Assembly (NCBI GenBank): GCA_039000515.1
Contig: JBCFYV010000001.1
Location: 34,073,604-34,137,603 of the forward strand
Direction: 5' to 3'
Origin: Timema cristinae
Lineage: Eukaryota; Arthropoda; Insecta; Phasmatodea; Timematidae
Length of the DNA stretch: 64,000 nt
The notes beneath the pieces are model-generated. The model saw nothing but the letters and a program-made list of their open reading frames with translations, had not been told where the DNA came from and made no database searches. Below are positions 11,879-21,591 of the stretch, one piece after another (within the stretch, counting starts at the first letter, position 1; the number at the start of each line of letters is the position of its first letter). The position numbers were made by a program, and so were the translations under genes.

Positions 11879-12065
11879 TATTTTTTTATTATTATTGAGA
11901 TATGCAAAGCTCTTAGACACATCGATCTCATTTTTGTTTGCCTCAGATAATTAAAAAGCAATTTGACTTAAGCCCATCCCTAGAGACAAAAATATTTATA
12001 GGTATCGATTTACGTATCTAAAAAAAGTAGTTTTATTGTCATTGCTAACAAAAATTAACCCATTT

Positions 12066-12325
12066 CAGTAGGTGAATTGTCTAAGGTGTCACTATCGACT
12101 TAAATAGGCCTGGTTAAGACGGGGACATCGTGGTTCGAATCCCTGTCATGCATACTAAAGGTGATTTCTACTAAATGATTTCCCACTCTCCATCTATGAA
12201 AATTCAAGTATATTACCTTTAAAAATCTTCCTTCCTCATCCCTACCCCATTAGAGTAATAATTATCATATATGGGTATAACCTGACCAGATGATACATGG
12301 CGATATATAATAAAAATAATATTTA
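12066..12325 (+). repeat. SINE subfamily B
   Basis: Head TTGTCTAAGGTGTCACTATC, B box GTGGTTCGAATCCC, body TTTCCCACTCTCCATC and CTTCCTCATCCCTACCCCAT, decayed tail. Its A-rich end runs straight into the tail of the minus-strand copy that follows, so the pair is tail to tail. Confidence 0.8.
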
Positions 12326-12570
12326 GCACCGCGTCTTACTAACCATTTGGGTCATACGCTTAAGTACTAATTACATTAATGTATTAGGAATGGATAAGGT
12401 TGAATATATATAGTAAATGAACCCTCGTTTGTGTGGAGGAAGAGTAGAAACCATTTAGGAAAAACCACCCCCAGTTCACCCGAGCGAGATTTGAACCTCG
12501 ATCTCCCCGTTCTCGGTAGTCTAGCTCAACACGAGTGTAGTGCGTTAGCTAACTACGCCACCGAGGTGGA
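12322..12570 (-). repeat. SINE subfamily A, well preserved
   Basis: The plus strand reads tail complement TTAGCACCGCGTCTTACTAA, body AGAGTAGAAACCATTTAGG, B box complement GATTTGAACCTCGATCTC, and A box complement GTTAGCTAACTACGCCACC. It faces the preceding copy tail to tail. Confidence 0.9.
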
Positions 12571-12896
12571 TATGGCGATTGAGATATATTATATACACAC
12601 CATATTATCCAAAAACTTTATACCAAAAACATTTTGATTGTCAAGAAATTGAGGGGAAAATAATCTAATCAGAATAATGTTAAAAAAAATTGTTCTCTTG
12701 GAGATTAGTGATGGCAGCTGCATTGGAGATTGATGGGTTGGGCTGTGGGAGGTAGAATTATAACCCTCCCACCCCTTCTACTTAAACCTCACTGGCTCCT
12801 ATCGTTGCGTGGGAATCAGCGCTCAGTCAACAGGCATGACGTCATCATTGCTAAATCCCCCACAATAGGTAGGAACAGAGCTTTATAATGGGGTTA

Positions 12897-13506
12897 CAGT
12901 CAACTATCGACTCTACGACCCCGGGAATAGCATCCCTCTTGAAGTAATGACCCTTTTTTGGGGAACCGTGAAAAATTTGGGGAAAAAGGTTGAAAAGTTC
13001 AAGGAAATCGGCTGTAAAATGTGTTTTTTGCATTTATTTAGGTCGCTGCGTTGCAATTATCTTTGTGAGCGCTGTATTACTAGTAACTGGGGTGGGTCAG
13101 GTATAAAAATAGACACCACCTCATAAATTCCAGCCAATAGCACTTGACTTTGTCCACCCCTTCCGACAAGCAAGACAATGTTTCCCCGCGCACGACTGCC
13201 GCTACATCACGCGCCAGGCTTGCTTTTGCCATTGTTATTTCGATTCTCGATTTGGTTACTATTTTGGTTTGATTTTGTGAACAATTTTTGATGACCCATG
13301 CTATTGTTTAATATTGTTATTTTGATTTGGTTGGATTTTATGAACGATTTTTAATGACCCACGCTATTTGTTGTCTAAAAAATGCAATTTTTTCGTATGA
13401 AGGTCAGGGGTGGAACAAAATCTGTTAAAATTCCAATAACGACCCCTTCGAAATAACGACCCTTTTTCAGGGAACCGTGAAAGGTCGTAGAATCGAGAGT
13501 TGACTG
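12897..13506. mobile_element. pogo/Tigger-like element, non-autonomous
   Basis: The left end CAGTCAACTATCGACTCTAC then GACC is matched by the right end complement CAGTCAACTCTCGATTCTAC then GACC. Flanks are TA (12895-12896 and 13507-13508). CAGT termini, a TCGA-TTNTACGA core and TA duplication fit the pogo/Tigger branch. Sub-terminal words AACGACCCTTTTT..GGGAACCGTGAAA occur in both arms. No transposase frame remains. Confidence 0.85.
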
Positions 13507-13871
13507 TATTTAGTTTTTTTAGTAGAATAAAGGATTTATTTAAGGGCTAGGATAGTATATGTTTATTGAGTTGTGTTATGTTCATTCAATATAGACTATA
13601 CTTCGTATGAACTGTTTTTAAATTTATTTTTTCATTTAATTAATTTAATTTATTTTTAGGTATTTAACGTGCACTGTCTGAACCAGCTGATTATATCAGC
13701 TTACGGGAATTTTTAATGCGAAAGCGAAAGGGCCTACCAATTTTTCCGAGAAAGGTATTTTAACACACCTGATAGGATTATTTTATATGCCACAATCGAC
13801 ATGGAACCAACGGCAATAATTCCAATTCAAAGTAAGTTGTAACACAGTTTTTAACCGTTCAAGAAAAATCC

Positions 13872-13950
13872 GTTGACCCTTGCTGGATTTGAACCCAAAA
13901 ACATTGGGTTCTGAGGTGAGCCCTTTACCCCACGACCACTGAAGTCTACT
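13872..13950 (-). repeat. tRNA-like SINE head
   Basis: On the minus strand GTGGTCGTGGGGTAAAGGGC resembles an A-box half and TTTTGGGTTCAAATCCAGC the B box. The A-box side resembles the SINE C head (GTGGTCCAGGGGTAAGATGC). A body may extend to about 13690, but no tail words are recognised. Confidence 0.5.
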
Positions 13951-14090
13951 TAAATATGTTACGAAGTAAATTTATTGGCCAAAATATCATGGTAAAACTA
14001 TTTAAAATAATGAAGTATCCTAGTCTTGAAATAAGCAAGTAGAAAAATTACTGAAATACTAATATTTACCTTATATTATTATTATTATTA

Positions 14091-14340
14091 TTAGCACCGC
14101 GTCTTACTACCCGTTCGGGTTATACGCACTTACGCTAATGTGTAATGGTAGGGTGATTGTGAGATGAAATGAAGGACCTACAGTTTAACGTGGAATCCGA
14201 ACCACGGTGGAGACCTGGCATTCCTCACATTCACAAGATGTCTTGTCAGAGGTGAAGGAAGGGTTTGGTAATCAGATAAATCTTTGCCGGGACCGAGGAT
14301 TGAACCCCGGCCGCCAGCATAGAAGTCTGACACCTTACTA
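14091..14340 (-). repeat. SINE family C, near full length
   Basis: Preceded by an (ATT)n run at about 14075-14090. The plus strand then shows the shared tail complement TTAGCACCGCGTCTTACTAC / CCGTTCGGGTTATACGC, the C-specific body GGACCTACAGTTTAACGTGG and CACGGTGGAGACCTGGCATT, then B box complement GGATTGAACCCCGGCC. The C body is unrelated to A/B, yet the last 40 or so bases are the same. Confidence 0.9.
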
Positions 14341-14739
14341 TACTTTCAGTGTATTTAATTATATTTAGTTTATTTTAATGCAGTATTGTATAGTTTATTT
14401 TTTCAAGAAAAGTTCAAAAGTTTTGACTCATCTTTGAGAAATTTTAACACACTATTAAATTTATAGTTTGTTGATAGATTATTGATATTTTATTTATTTG
14501 GTATACTGGTCAGATAAACATCATTATTTCTATATTTTGGTTTATTCACTATATTAAATCTTATATGAATAAAAAAAAGTTAAAAATCATATCAACAATT
14601 CAAAATATTTTTATGACCCTTTTAAAATGAAAGCTATATATAATTGAGCTATATAACTCTTTCAAAATAAAATTATTGTATATTTATATTAATAATATTT
14701 TGAATAAAATATAATAGACTAAATACCTACATACCAAGT

Positions 14740-15000
14740 CCCACCATTCCCTTACGGGGTGTACAAGGAGCTGTGCTTATATTAAAAAAAAACTCCGTAC
14801 TTAATCCATCCTCACTAACTTTCTCCACATTTCCCTATCCTTGAATACTCCCTTCGCTTCAAGATCCATACACCGAATCAACCATGCTCTTTTGTTCCTA
14901 ACCTCGTAATATTTTTCTTTTACAAATATTTGTCTACCACATTTAGCCACATCTTAAATGACCTACTCCTTCCTTTTGATTTTCACACTCTACCTTCATA
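14740..15000 (-). mobile_element. LINE ORF 3'-end remnant
   Basis: The minus strand reads KEKYYEVRNKRAWLI then EAKGVFKDREMWRKLV. The D-R-x-x-W-R block near the C-terminus is characteristic of LINE reverse transcriptase ORFs, and a second example (RIAEDREMW) occurs at 28.2 kb. Stops interrupt the frame. No RT core is attached. Confidence 0.55.
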
Positions 15001-15082
15001 TACAGGTGGGACGGATACAATTAGACTATCTATGTTGAGGAAAGTGATGGACAACGGGTTGAAGTTTGCCTGACGTCCGTTA
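15001..15082 (+). repeat. short conserved dispersed repeat (copy 1)
   Basis: The word series ACAGGTGGGACGGATACAAT / CTATCTATGTTGAGGAA / GTGATGGACAACG / GTTTGCCTGACGTCC recurs complemented at 41387-41467 (ACAGGGTGGGGCGGAAGCAA and so on) with few changes. There it ends the repeat that starts with a tRNA-like head at 41258. Confidence 0.7.
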
Positions 15083-15501
15083 GAGCTTACCTGAGTTAAA
15101 TTTTATTTAACATTTGAAAGAGTGTAGTATTGAATTTTGCTTTGATTTAGCCAGTGATTATTTACTTTCAATTAAAGTGTTAATTTTCATGTTACTAATC
15201 GTATAATTGTTTCGCCCCATCTTGTATTTGTTTCGTCACTCTATTCCCACTCTTCCATAGATTAAAATGAATTATAATTAAGTTATATATCTTATTATAG
15301 GATCTAATAATAATTTAAATATTTATAGTTATTGCTAACCTTTAGTTAGGGTTCATTGTTATGAACGCTTTCTCATAAATATCTCAAAGCAATGTGTTTA
15401 TCTTGGACACAGTTTATTTATGTTATTTTAAATTGATTGCTCTTTGAATAACTTAAAATTAAATAAAAATTAATAACATTCTTATTAATTTAATATCCAC
15501 A
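15083..15501. other. AT-rich DNA, no gene seen
   Basis: AT-rich sequence leading into the left arm of the large inverted repeat. If that arm carries a terminal exon, an upstream exon would be expected on the plus strand at or before this point. None is recognisable. Confidence 0.4.
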
Positions 15502-16098
15502 GTGTCTTTATTTTTAATCGAAACTCAATAATTAGTTCACTAGCTTTGTCTCTATCTATAATTCTATTTAAGTGTATGTTTTGCTCTTCTTTTTTTTTGC
15601 AGCAGAACAACCTTCTGGTGGTATCAAGCTCGTATTAAAATGTATTATAAAATCAAGCTAATTTTAATTATATGATGCTATGAAACAGAATATAAATATT
15701 TATGTATACCATATAAGAATGCAAAAACAGTTTTCAATTCAAAATAAAAATAATATTATAAGTGGCTGTAACAGACACTTTTGTTCCCAAAATGCAATTC
15801 CAGACTTTCAAATACAAGGATAGAAAAATCACTGTTTAGTTTATTCCTTTTGTCGGCAAATGCTAATTAATGCCTGCTTTTCTTTCAAACTAAATGGAAG
15901 CAGATACACAAAATATTTATATGAAAAAATATATGAAAGAAGACTTGTTTATTTCTAAAACAATAATTCTTTCTTATACTTTAGTCACATATAAAATAAA
16001 ATATCTCAATAGTTGATCAGTTTTAACCAAGCAATTAATCATTAAAAAAACTTTAATGAGGTTACTAGTGGACTAGATGTCAATCTAGTAAAATAAAA
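15502..16098 (+). repeat. left arm of a roughly 600-bp inverted repeat
   Basis: Pairs with 21592-22195 on the opposite strand almost end to end. Shared words include AGTTCACTAGCTTTGTCTCT, TATTATAAAATCAAGCTAAT, TTCCTTTTGTCGGCAAATGC, ATTAATGCCTGCTTTTCTTT and GTGGACTAGATGTCAATCTA. Differences are substitutions, small indels, and a short internal duplication in the right arm. By eye identity is high (not computed). The arms are 5.5 kb apart and the spacer is not palindromic. No short TIR-like terminus or target duplication is evident at the outer ends. Confidence 0.9.
15581..15661 (+). other. candidate splice acceptor plus terminal coding segment (left arm)
   Basis: A polypyrimidine tract TTGCTCTTCTTTTTTTTTGC ends in AG at 15601-15602 (a second AG follows at 15604-15605). 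The frame that follows reads AEQPSGGIKLVLKCIIKSS, then TAA at 15659-15661. In the right arm the same segment keeps the pyrimidine tract and AG although several T are C, and the peptide differs by one conservative change (V to I). This looks like a last exon with 3' UTR, but no upstream exon is identified, and chance conservation within a duplicated non-coding repeat remains possible. Confidence 0.3.
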
Positions 16099-17005
16099 CC
16101 TTTTATAAATTTAACATTCTAATTAAGTACCATTTATTAAAAATAAATTGAATGGGAATTATATTTATACCAAAATAATTAAATTTAAGGTGCCCGTTTT
16201 TAAAACTATTTCAAATATCTCTAAATGATTTCACAGTGTAGCGATTTATTAAATTAACACTACCATTCAAAATTATTTTCATCTGATTTAATTAATCACC
16301 TACTTTAAAACAAATTGATAGCCACATCATTCTCACTCGTAAAACGTTTGTTTTGTAATCTTCGTCTCTTTCTATCTCTTTTTCCTGTTGTTTAAACACA
16401 AGTACTTGATTAAATAGTAGTATTTCAATGGTGTATCAATGCGGCTGAAAGGGTTGAGGCAATATTTATAGCACGGGGACCTAATATATTAAAGCAATGT
16501 CAAGGATAAATTGTTTCGTTAGAGAACAATTAATCTGTTCGGAAGCATCTAGATAACTGTACCGTATTGTCTGTTTGACGGAATGTCCACATGACAATAT
16601 TAATCGTGGATTCCTGGAATTGGAAAGTTGTGTTTTTGAGCACACGAACAGATGCAGTTTGGAAGTTCAATTAGCACGCTCAGAAAGAGATTGATCATTT
16701 TGAACTCTCCTCTCCTCTTGTATTAGAAAAATAATGGTCGTTACAATTCTAAATACTTTGTGCGTTGAGTGTTTGTATTTAGGTTACGTCTCCAGGCTAA
16801 CGAATAAAACTTATGTTTTTAAATTAATAACAGAGTTTCTCTTCTCCAGTGTTGCTAGTGTTTTCTAAACCTAGTAATTATTTCTTTGTCTTTCACCTTT
16901 TCTACTTCTCTCTCCTCACGAACAGGCGACCTTGAAGGAAATAATGAATATAATATAATAATACATACTACTCCCCAACTACTTCAGTCATACGATGATT
17001 TGAGT
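16099..17005. other. AT-rich spacer, no gene seen
   Basis: First part of the spacer between the two arms of the large inverted repeat. It is AT-rich, slightly less so at 16550-16700. No ORF or repeat is recognised. Confidence 0.4.
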
Positions 17006-17106
17006 ATGTATGTATGTGTGTGTGTATGTATGTATGTATGCATATATATATGTATGTATGTATGTATGTATCTATGTATGTATGTATGTATGTATGTATG
17101 TATGCA

Positions 17107-17142
<36 letters not shown>

Positions 17143-17529
17143 TGTATGTATGTGTGTATGTATGTATGTATGTATGTATGTATGTATGTATGTAGTATGC
17201 ATATATATAGGCCTATGTATGTATGTATGTATGTATGTATCTATGTATGTATCTATGTATGTATGTATGTATGTATGTATGTATGTATAGTATGTATGTA
17301 TGATATATAGGGCTATGTATGTATTATGTATGTATGTATGTATGTATGTATGTATGTATGTATGTATGTATGTATGTAGTATGTATGTATGCATGTATGT
17401 ATGATGTATGTATGTATGTATGTATGTATGTATCATGTATGTATGTATGTATGTATGTATGCATGCATGTATGTATGTAGTATGTATGTATGTATGCAAT
17501 ATATAGGCTATGTATGTATGTATGAGTTG

Positions 17530-17560
<31 letters not shown>
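17006..17560. repeat. (TATG)n tetranucleotide array, about 555 bp
   Basis: Nearly pure GTAT/TATG repeats, interrupted by blocks such as GCATATATATGTATG and ATATATAGGCCTATGTATG that recur within the array, so expansion copied the interruptions too. The long frames over it (YVCMYVCM on plus, HTYIHTYI on minus, up to 171 codons) arise because a 4-bp repeat without stops stays open; they are not genes. Confidence 0.97.
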
Positions 17561-18220
17561 TCTTAAATCTAAAGATAGATAGTTAGCTATAAATGCTTTG
17601 TTTGGTTATTCATTCATCATAGGTAAAAAGTGCTCACACGCTGTCCTTTTCTATAATTATATAGAAAATGGGCTACATTTTATGAAAATGTGGAAAGATT
17701 AAATCGGGTGTTTTCCAAGTTGATGTGGAGGGATATGAGCCAACGCGATGTGCTATAGTGTGCTATTATCTTCAATAACTCTGAAATAAATATAAGCATA
17801 AATGAAAGGTGAAGGCTACACTTATTAGTATTGTTTTACAAAATATTATCAATATATCAGCCTCAATACCTCTCCTCACGGTTCCTATTTATGAAAGATA
17901 AACACAGCTGAGCTACTACATCAAAATCTACTATACATATGCCTATTCCCATACATGTATCTTAAACATATACTCGTTCTGTTACTGTCCTCGCATCAAC
18001 AGTTTGGAACAAACTAGATAACTCTACTAGTCATCAAACATTTAGACTCCCCCTTCAAGTGTGCGGTTTAGCAATTTATTTTGTCTAACAATTTAAACTG
18101 AGTTTTTGAAACTACTTGAGCTTTAAATGAGTGTATGAATGAGCGTGCAAATGGTTTTCTACTTATTTGACTATTCTTTTATTAAATTGTATTTCAATAA
18201 AAGTAATAGTGTATGTTGTA
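17561..18220. other. AT-rich spacer, no gene seen
   Basis: Unique-looking sequence between the tetranucleotide array and a family C SINE. No ORF with motif. Confidence 0.4.
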
Positions 18221-18221
18221 T

Positions 18222-18555
18222 TCAACACTGGTTAAGTGGAAGAGAGGGGTTCCGGGGTTCAATCCTCGGTCCCGGCACAGATTTATCTGATTGTCAAACT
18301 CTTCCTTCACCTCTGACAAGATGGGTATTAATCACAACTTGTGAATGTGTGGAATGCCAGGCCTCTACCGTGGTTCGGATTACACGTTAAACTGTAGGTC
18401 CGTGATTTAATCTCACAATCACCTTACCATTATACATTAGCGAATGTGCGTATAAACAGAACGGATAGTAAGAAGTGGTGCAAAAAAAATAAAAAATAAT
18501 AATGATAATATAATTATAGTGATAATAATAATGATAATAATGATAATAATAATAA
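18222..18555 (+). repeat. SINE family C with long (AAT/GAT)n tail
   Basis: Head is partly replaced, with B box GGGGTTCAATCCTCGGTCCC, C-specific body CACAGATTTATCTGATTGTC and CTCTGACAAGATGG, GCCAGGCCTCTACCGTGGTT, CACGTTAAACTGTAGGTCC, and decayed shared tail AACAGAACGGATAGTAAG. It then runs into an A-rich and AAT/GAT tail to about 18555. Confidence 0.85.
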
Positions 18556-18601
18556 ACTGGAAGAGAAGGCTAACGCCTTAACTTCACTAGATAAATAAAG
18601 G

Positions 18602-18603
<2 letters not shown>

Positions 18604-18640
<37 letters not shown>
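18604..18640. repeat. (ATT)n microsatellite
   Basis: About twelve ATT units, lying between the end of the SINE tail and the hAT MITE. It may be the tail of a lost minus-strand SINE. Confidence 0.9.
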
Positions 18641-18641
<1 letters not shown>

Positions 18642-18682
18642 GTAACTTTGCAGTTGGCTGATGTATTTATTGTTGTATAGAG

Positions 18683-18948
18683 GTGTGGTAAGCAACCTTT
18701 TATGAACGCGTACCCCCAGATATAAATATTCTTTAAATTCTACCCCTAAAGTTGTTCGTGCATAATGCAAGCTATAAATATTCTATAATATAAATCTAAA
18801 ATAAATTACACCCAAAATAATATATCATATAATAAGTTTTTAAATTATAAATATTTGGTGAATATATATATATATAAAATCTACAGACCTCCTAAGATGT
18901 ATTTTGCGTACCTCTAGGTGTACGCGTACCCCAGGTTGAGTAGCAATG
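18683..18948. mobile_element. hAT MITE, 266 bp, perfect 8-bp target duplication
   Basis: Flanked by GTATAGAG at 18675-18682 and 18949-18956, an exact 8-bp duplication. The left end GTGTGGTAAGCAACC and the complemented right end CATTGCTACTCAACC both follow the hAT terminal pattern CAGTGGTTCTCAACC. Sub-terminal GAACGCGTACCCCC and the complement of GTACGCGTACCCC pair. The interior is AT-rich and non-coding. Confidence 0.9.
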
Positions 18949-18956
18949 GTATAGAG

Positions 18957-19479
18957 AGCCATGACATACGGAAATATCCTAACAAATAAAATAACATTGA
19001 TTTTGATTAAATAGTTGGAAGGTTAGTCTGTCATTCAACTTGAACTAGAACGTTGAAAAAATACTGACACACCCGTCGAAATGCTTATTAATTAGCAAAG
19101 CTCGATAGTTACGTTTTTACGGTGCTACCGGATGAGTCATGATATGAGAATGGCGTGCTGGGTATCTGATAAAAACCACCCGCATGCCAAAGATACCCCT
19201 ATAATTTCTTCATCAAACATAGATAATCTTCATGGGCGATTTTTTTCATGTTTTTTTCCCCTGACCGAATATTGTTGGATATCTTAACAATATTACGAGC
19301 CGTATCGTTGGCCACACAGGACTATATGCCAGACCCGCCTAGTCTGGTTAGCTGTTAACGAGAACTTTGGGGTGGGAGTTGTAAATGAATTTTAATCGTC
19401 TCTAACTCCATCATACTCATTAATACCTCATTAGTAAAGTTAACAAAGGATAGTACGGTCAGGTAGTAAAATATTGACA
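18957..19479. other. spacer, no gene seen
   Basis: Less AT-rich than average in places (19060-19200, 19290-19380), but no open frame or repeat word is recognised. Confidence 0.35.
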
Positions 19480-19810
19480 AGTGTTTGGATATGAAATTCA
19501 ATCAAAACCGTTAGAGTGACTTTCGAGAAAATAGATTTTATTATATTCTGCTCTTCATTAAACTACCATTAATTTTAGGATTAAATTTATATAATTCCAA
19601 AAATTAGCCTGGGAAACCTTATAAAAAAAACCTTACAGTCAAAATATTAGCCCGACCGGTAAAATAGTTTCGGCTATAGGCCGAGATACAGACAAATGGG
19701 CATCGCGAAAACAATTTTTTTTTCAGGGGATCATGAAATATCAACATTTATTTTTTTGACGATTACAATACTTTTCCCTCAGAGGGGTCGAGATAAATTA
19801 AAAAGAGACA
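19480..19810 (+). repeat. dispersed repeat G (copy 1)
   Basis: Shares ordered words with 32.2-32.5 kb and, complemented, with 53.8-54.2 kb: CTTCATTAAACTACCATTAA, ACCGGTAAAATAGTTTCGGC, GAGATACAGACAAATGG, GGGGATCATGAAATATC, TTTTTTTGACGATTACAATA, CGAGATAAATTAAAAAGAG. There is no terminal inverted repeat and no tRNA box, so the class is unknown. Confidence 0.75.
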
Positions 19811-20154
19811 AAATGTATAAACCAGAAAACATTAACGCACAAAGCTTCAAATTCCTCATATCAATTCAATTGCGAACTTTATTTTTTGAGTGAGTTAATT
19901 ATTAGATTATATAATGTATTTTACATTGTTTATTCATAGAATAATGTAACGTTTTGTTTAAAAAAATGTTTTATTGCAACATATTTAAGTATTTTTTTTA
20001 TTAACGTGCCTATGATTGAGCTGTCAAAATTTTTATTGACAGACAGTTATTTTTTAAGATTTCCATTCTTTTTCTCTTATTTAAGAACTACTAACACAAA
20101 TAGCATTGACAGGGTTTCCATATAATTACTCTTCTTTTTTTAATATATATATAG

Positions 20155-20400
20155 TTATTCTCTCTTACTACCCGTTAGGTTTAAACGCGTACGTAGTTAC
20201 GCTAGTATAAGGAATGTTGAAATTAGTGGAAATTTATTGGCTTTTTTCACGGAGGAAGAGCGGAAAACTATTTAGGAAAATACACTCACCATACATCTGA
20301 ACAAGATTCAATCTCCGGTCTCTCCATAATAATTAACAATCAAGTTTATTGCAAGAGAGATGCCCTAAGAAACCATTCCCTCAGAGAGTGGGCCTAGTAT
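20155..20400 (-). repeat. SINE subfamily B, diverged
   Basis: The plus strand shows tail complement CTCTTACTACCCGTTAGG, body ACGGAGGAAGAGCGGAAAAC / TATTTAGGAAAATACACTCA, and head complement GCAAGAGAGATGCCCTAAG. The tail and B box are decayed. Confidence 0.7.
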
Positions 20401-20659
20401 GGAAGTATGAGGTATATTTTCATAATCAATATTACCCTTAGGTCTGAATAAAGCGAGAAGTCAGTCTTTCAATAAAATATTAAAACATGTTAATAGTGTT
20501 TAATAAAAAAAAATATTAACAACGTAATTTCTTTGTAAGTAAAGATAGTGCGTAATATAATATTATAGTCCCAAAATTATAAAAATAATAATATTAAATT
20601 ATAATATACCCATCCCTGATAACCGTATGGAGAAATAAGTTATTAGCTATTTGACAAGT

Positions 20660-20790
20660 GTTAAATGGTCACATCATGATTTGTCCGGCCACATCCCTAT
20701 ATGAAATGGCAAATCGGGCTTTGCCCAAACTTTTGTCGGTACATCAAGATCTGCCTGGGCAAATCGCGATCGGACCTATTTCAGCTTTTG
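20660..20790. repeat. imperfect internal repeat / palindromic block
   Basis: Related words alternate in both orientations: GGTCACATCATGATTTGTCC, GGCAAATCGGGCTTTGCCC, CGGTACATCAAGATCTGCC, GGGCAAATCGCGATCGGACC. The pattern resembles a small foldback or MITE. No clear ends are found. Confidence 0.35.
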
Positions 20791-20840
20791 CCCGTAACAT
20801 ATAAACTATTATATATAATTATATATAATGTCTGTTCAGC

Positions 20841-20939
20841 GTAGGAATTGTTTTCTGAAAGGCTTTTTTCCGTACCAGAAATCTATTATATAGTAGGATA
20901 TTGGTAAGGAAAAAGACCTTTCAGAGAGTAATTCCTACC
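20841..20939. repeat. 99-nt near-perfect hairpin
   Basis: GTAGGAATTGTTTTCTGAAA / GGCTTTTTTCCGTACC pairs with GGTAAGGAAAAAGACC / TTTCAGAGAGTAATTCCTAC across a loop of about 26 nt. The stem of about 36 bp has few mismatches. It could be a tiny MITE or a microRNA-precursor-like fold. No other copy is seen in the window. Confidence 0.75.
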
Positions 20940-20968
20940 GTGAATGAAGTATACATCAAGTTTGAACG

Positions 20969-21238
20969 ACCCGCCTCAGTGACGTAGTTGTCTAACGCGC
21001 TAGTCGTGTCGAGCTCGACCGCCGAGGACGGGGAGATCGAGGTTCGAATCTCGGTTGGGTGAACTGGGGGTAGTTTTTCCTAAATGGTTTTCCCCTCTCC
21101 CTCCACGCAAATGCGGGTTCACTTTCTCTAATTCAACCTTCCCAATTCGCAATCCACTAGCGTAATTAGTACTTAAAGCGTATAACCCGAACGGGTAGTA
21201 AGACGCGGTGCTAAATAATAATAATAATAATAATAAAT
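20969..21238 (+). repeat. SINE subfamily A, full length, recent insertion
   Basis: Flanked by AGTTTGAACG at 20959-20968 and 21239-21248, a perfect 10-bp duplication typical of LINE-type retrotransposition. Parts in order: tRNA-like head with A box (AGTGACGTAGTTGTCTAACG) and B box (GAGGTTCGAATCTCG), body (CTAAATGGTTTTCCCCTCTC, CCACGCAAATGCGGGTTCAC), shared tail (AACCCGAACGGGTAGTAAG, ACGCGGTGCTA) and an (AAT)n end. A good reference copy for the family. Confidence 0.95.
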
Positions 21239-21591
21239 AGTTTGAACGCTTTCCGTATATTTATATATATAAACTATTATATATATATATAGCTTGGGAT
21301 TCATATAGTTTAAGCATGGGATAACTTCTTGCCTACTCTGTAATACTACACCTCTAAATACTTCCACGTTCAACTATGACAACTTTAACTGTTGACTCTA
21401 TAACTCTAAAAAAAATTTTTCAGTGAGTCTTACTACCCTACTTAGCTATATTCGTTTACATTTTGCTAGTAAATTAGTCAAGAGTAAGGCAGAATAAAGA
21501 GGAAATGAACCAACATTTACGTTGGTCACAGTAGTATTACTAATATCCTTAGTAGGTTCTGACCTTTTCTTACAGTCCAACCGGTTTATAT

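Noticed and set aside
16886..17586. ORFs of up to 171 codons (YVCM and HTYI repeats) on both strands
   Set aside because: They lie entirely within a TATG tetranucleotide array, which stays open by arithmetic; not coding.
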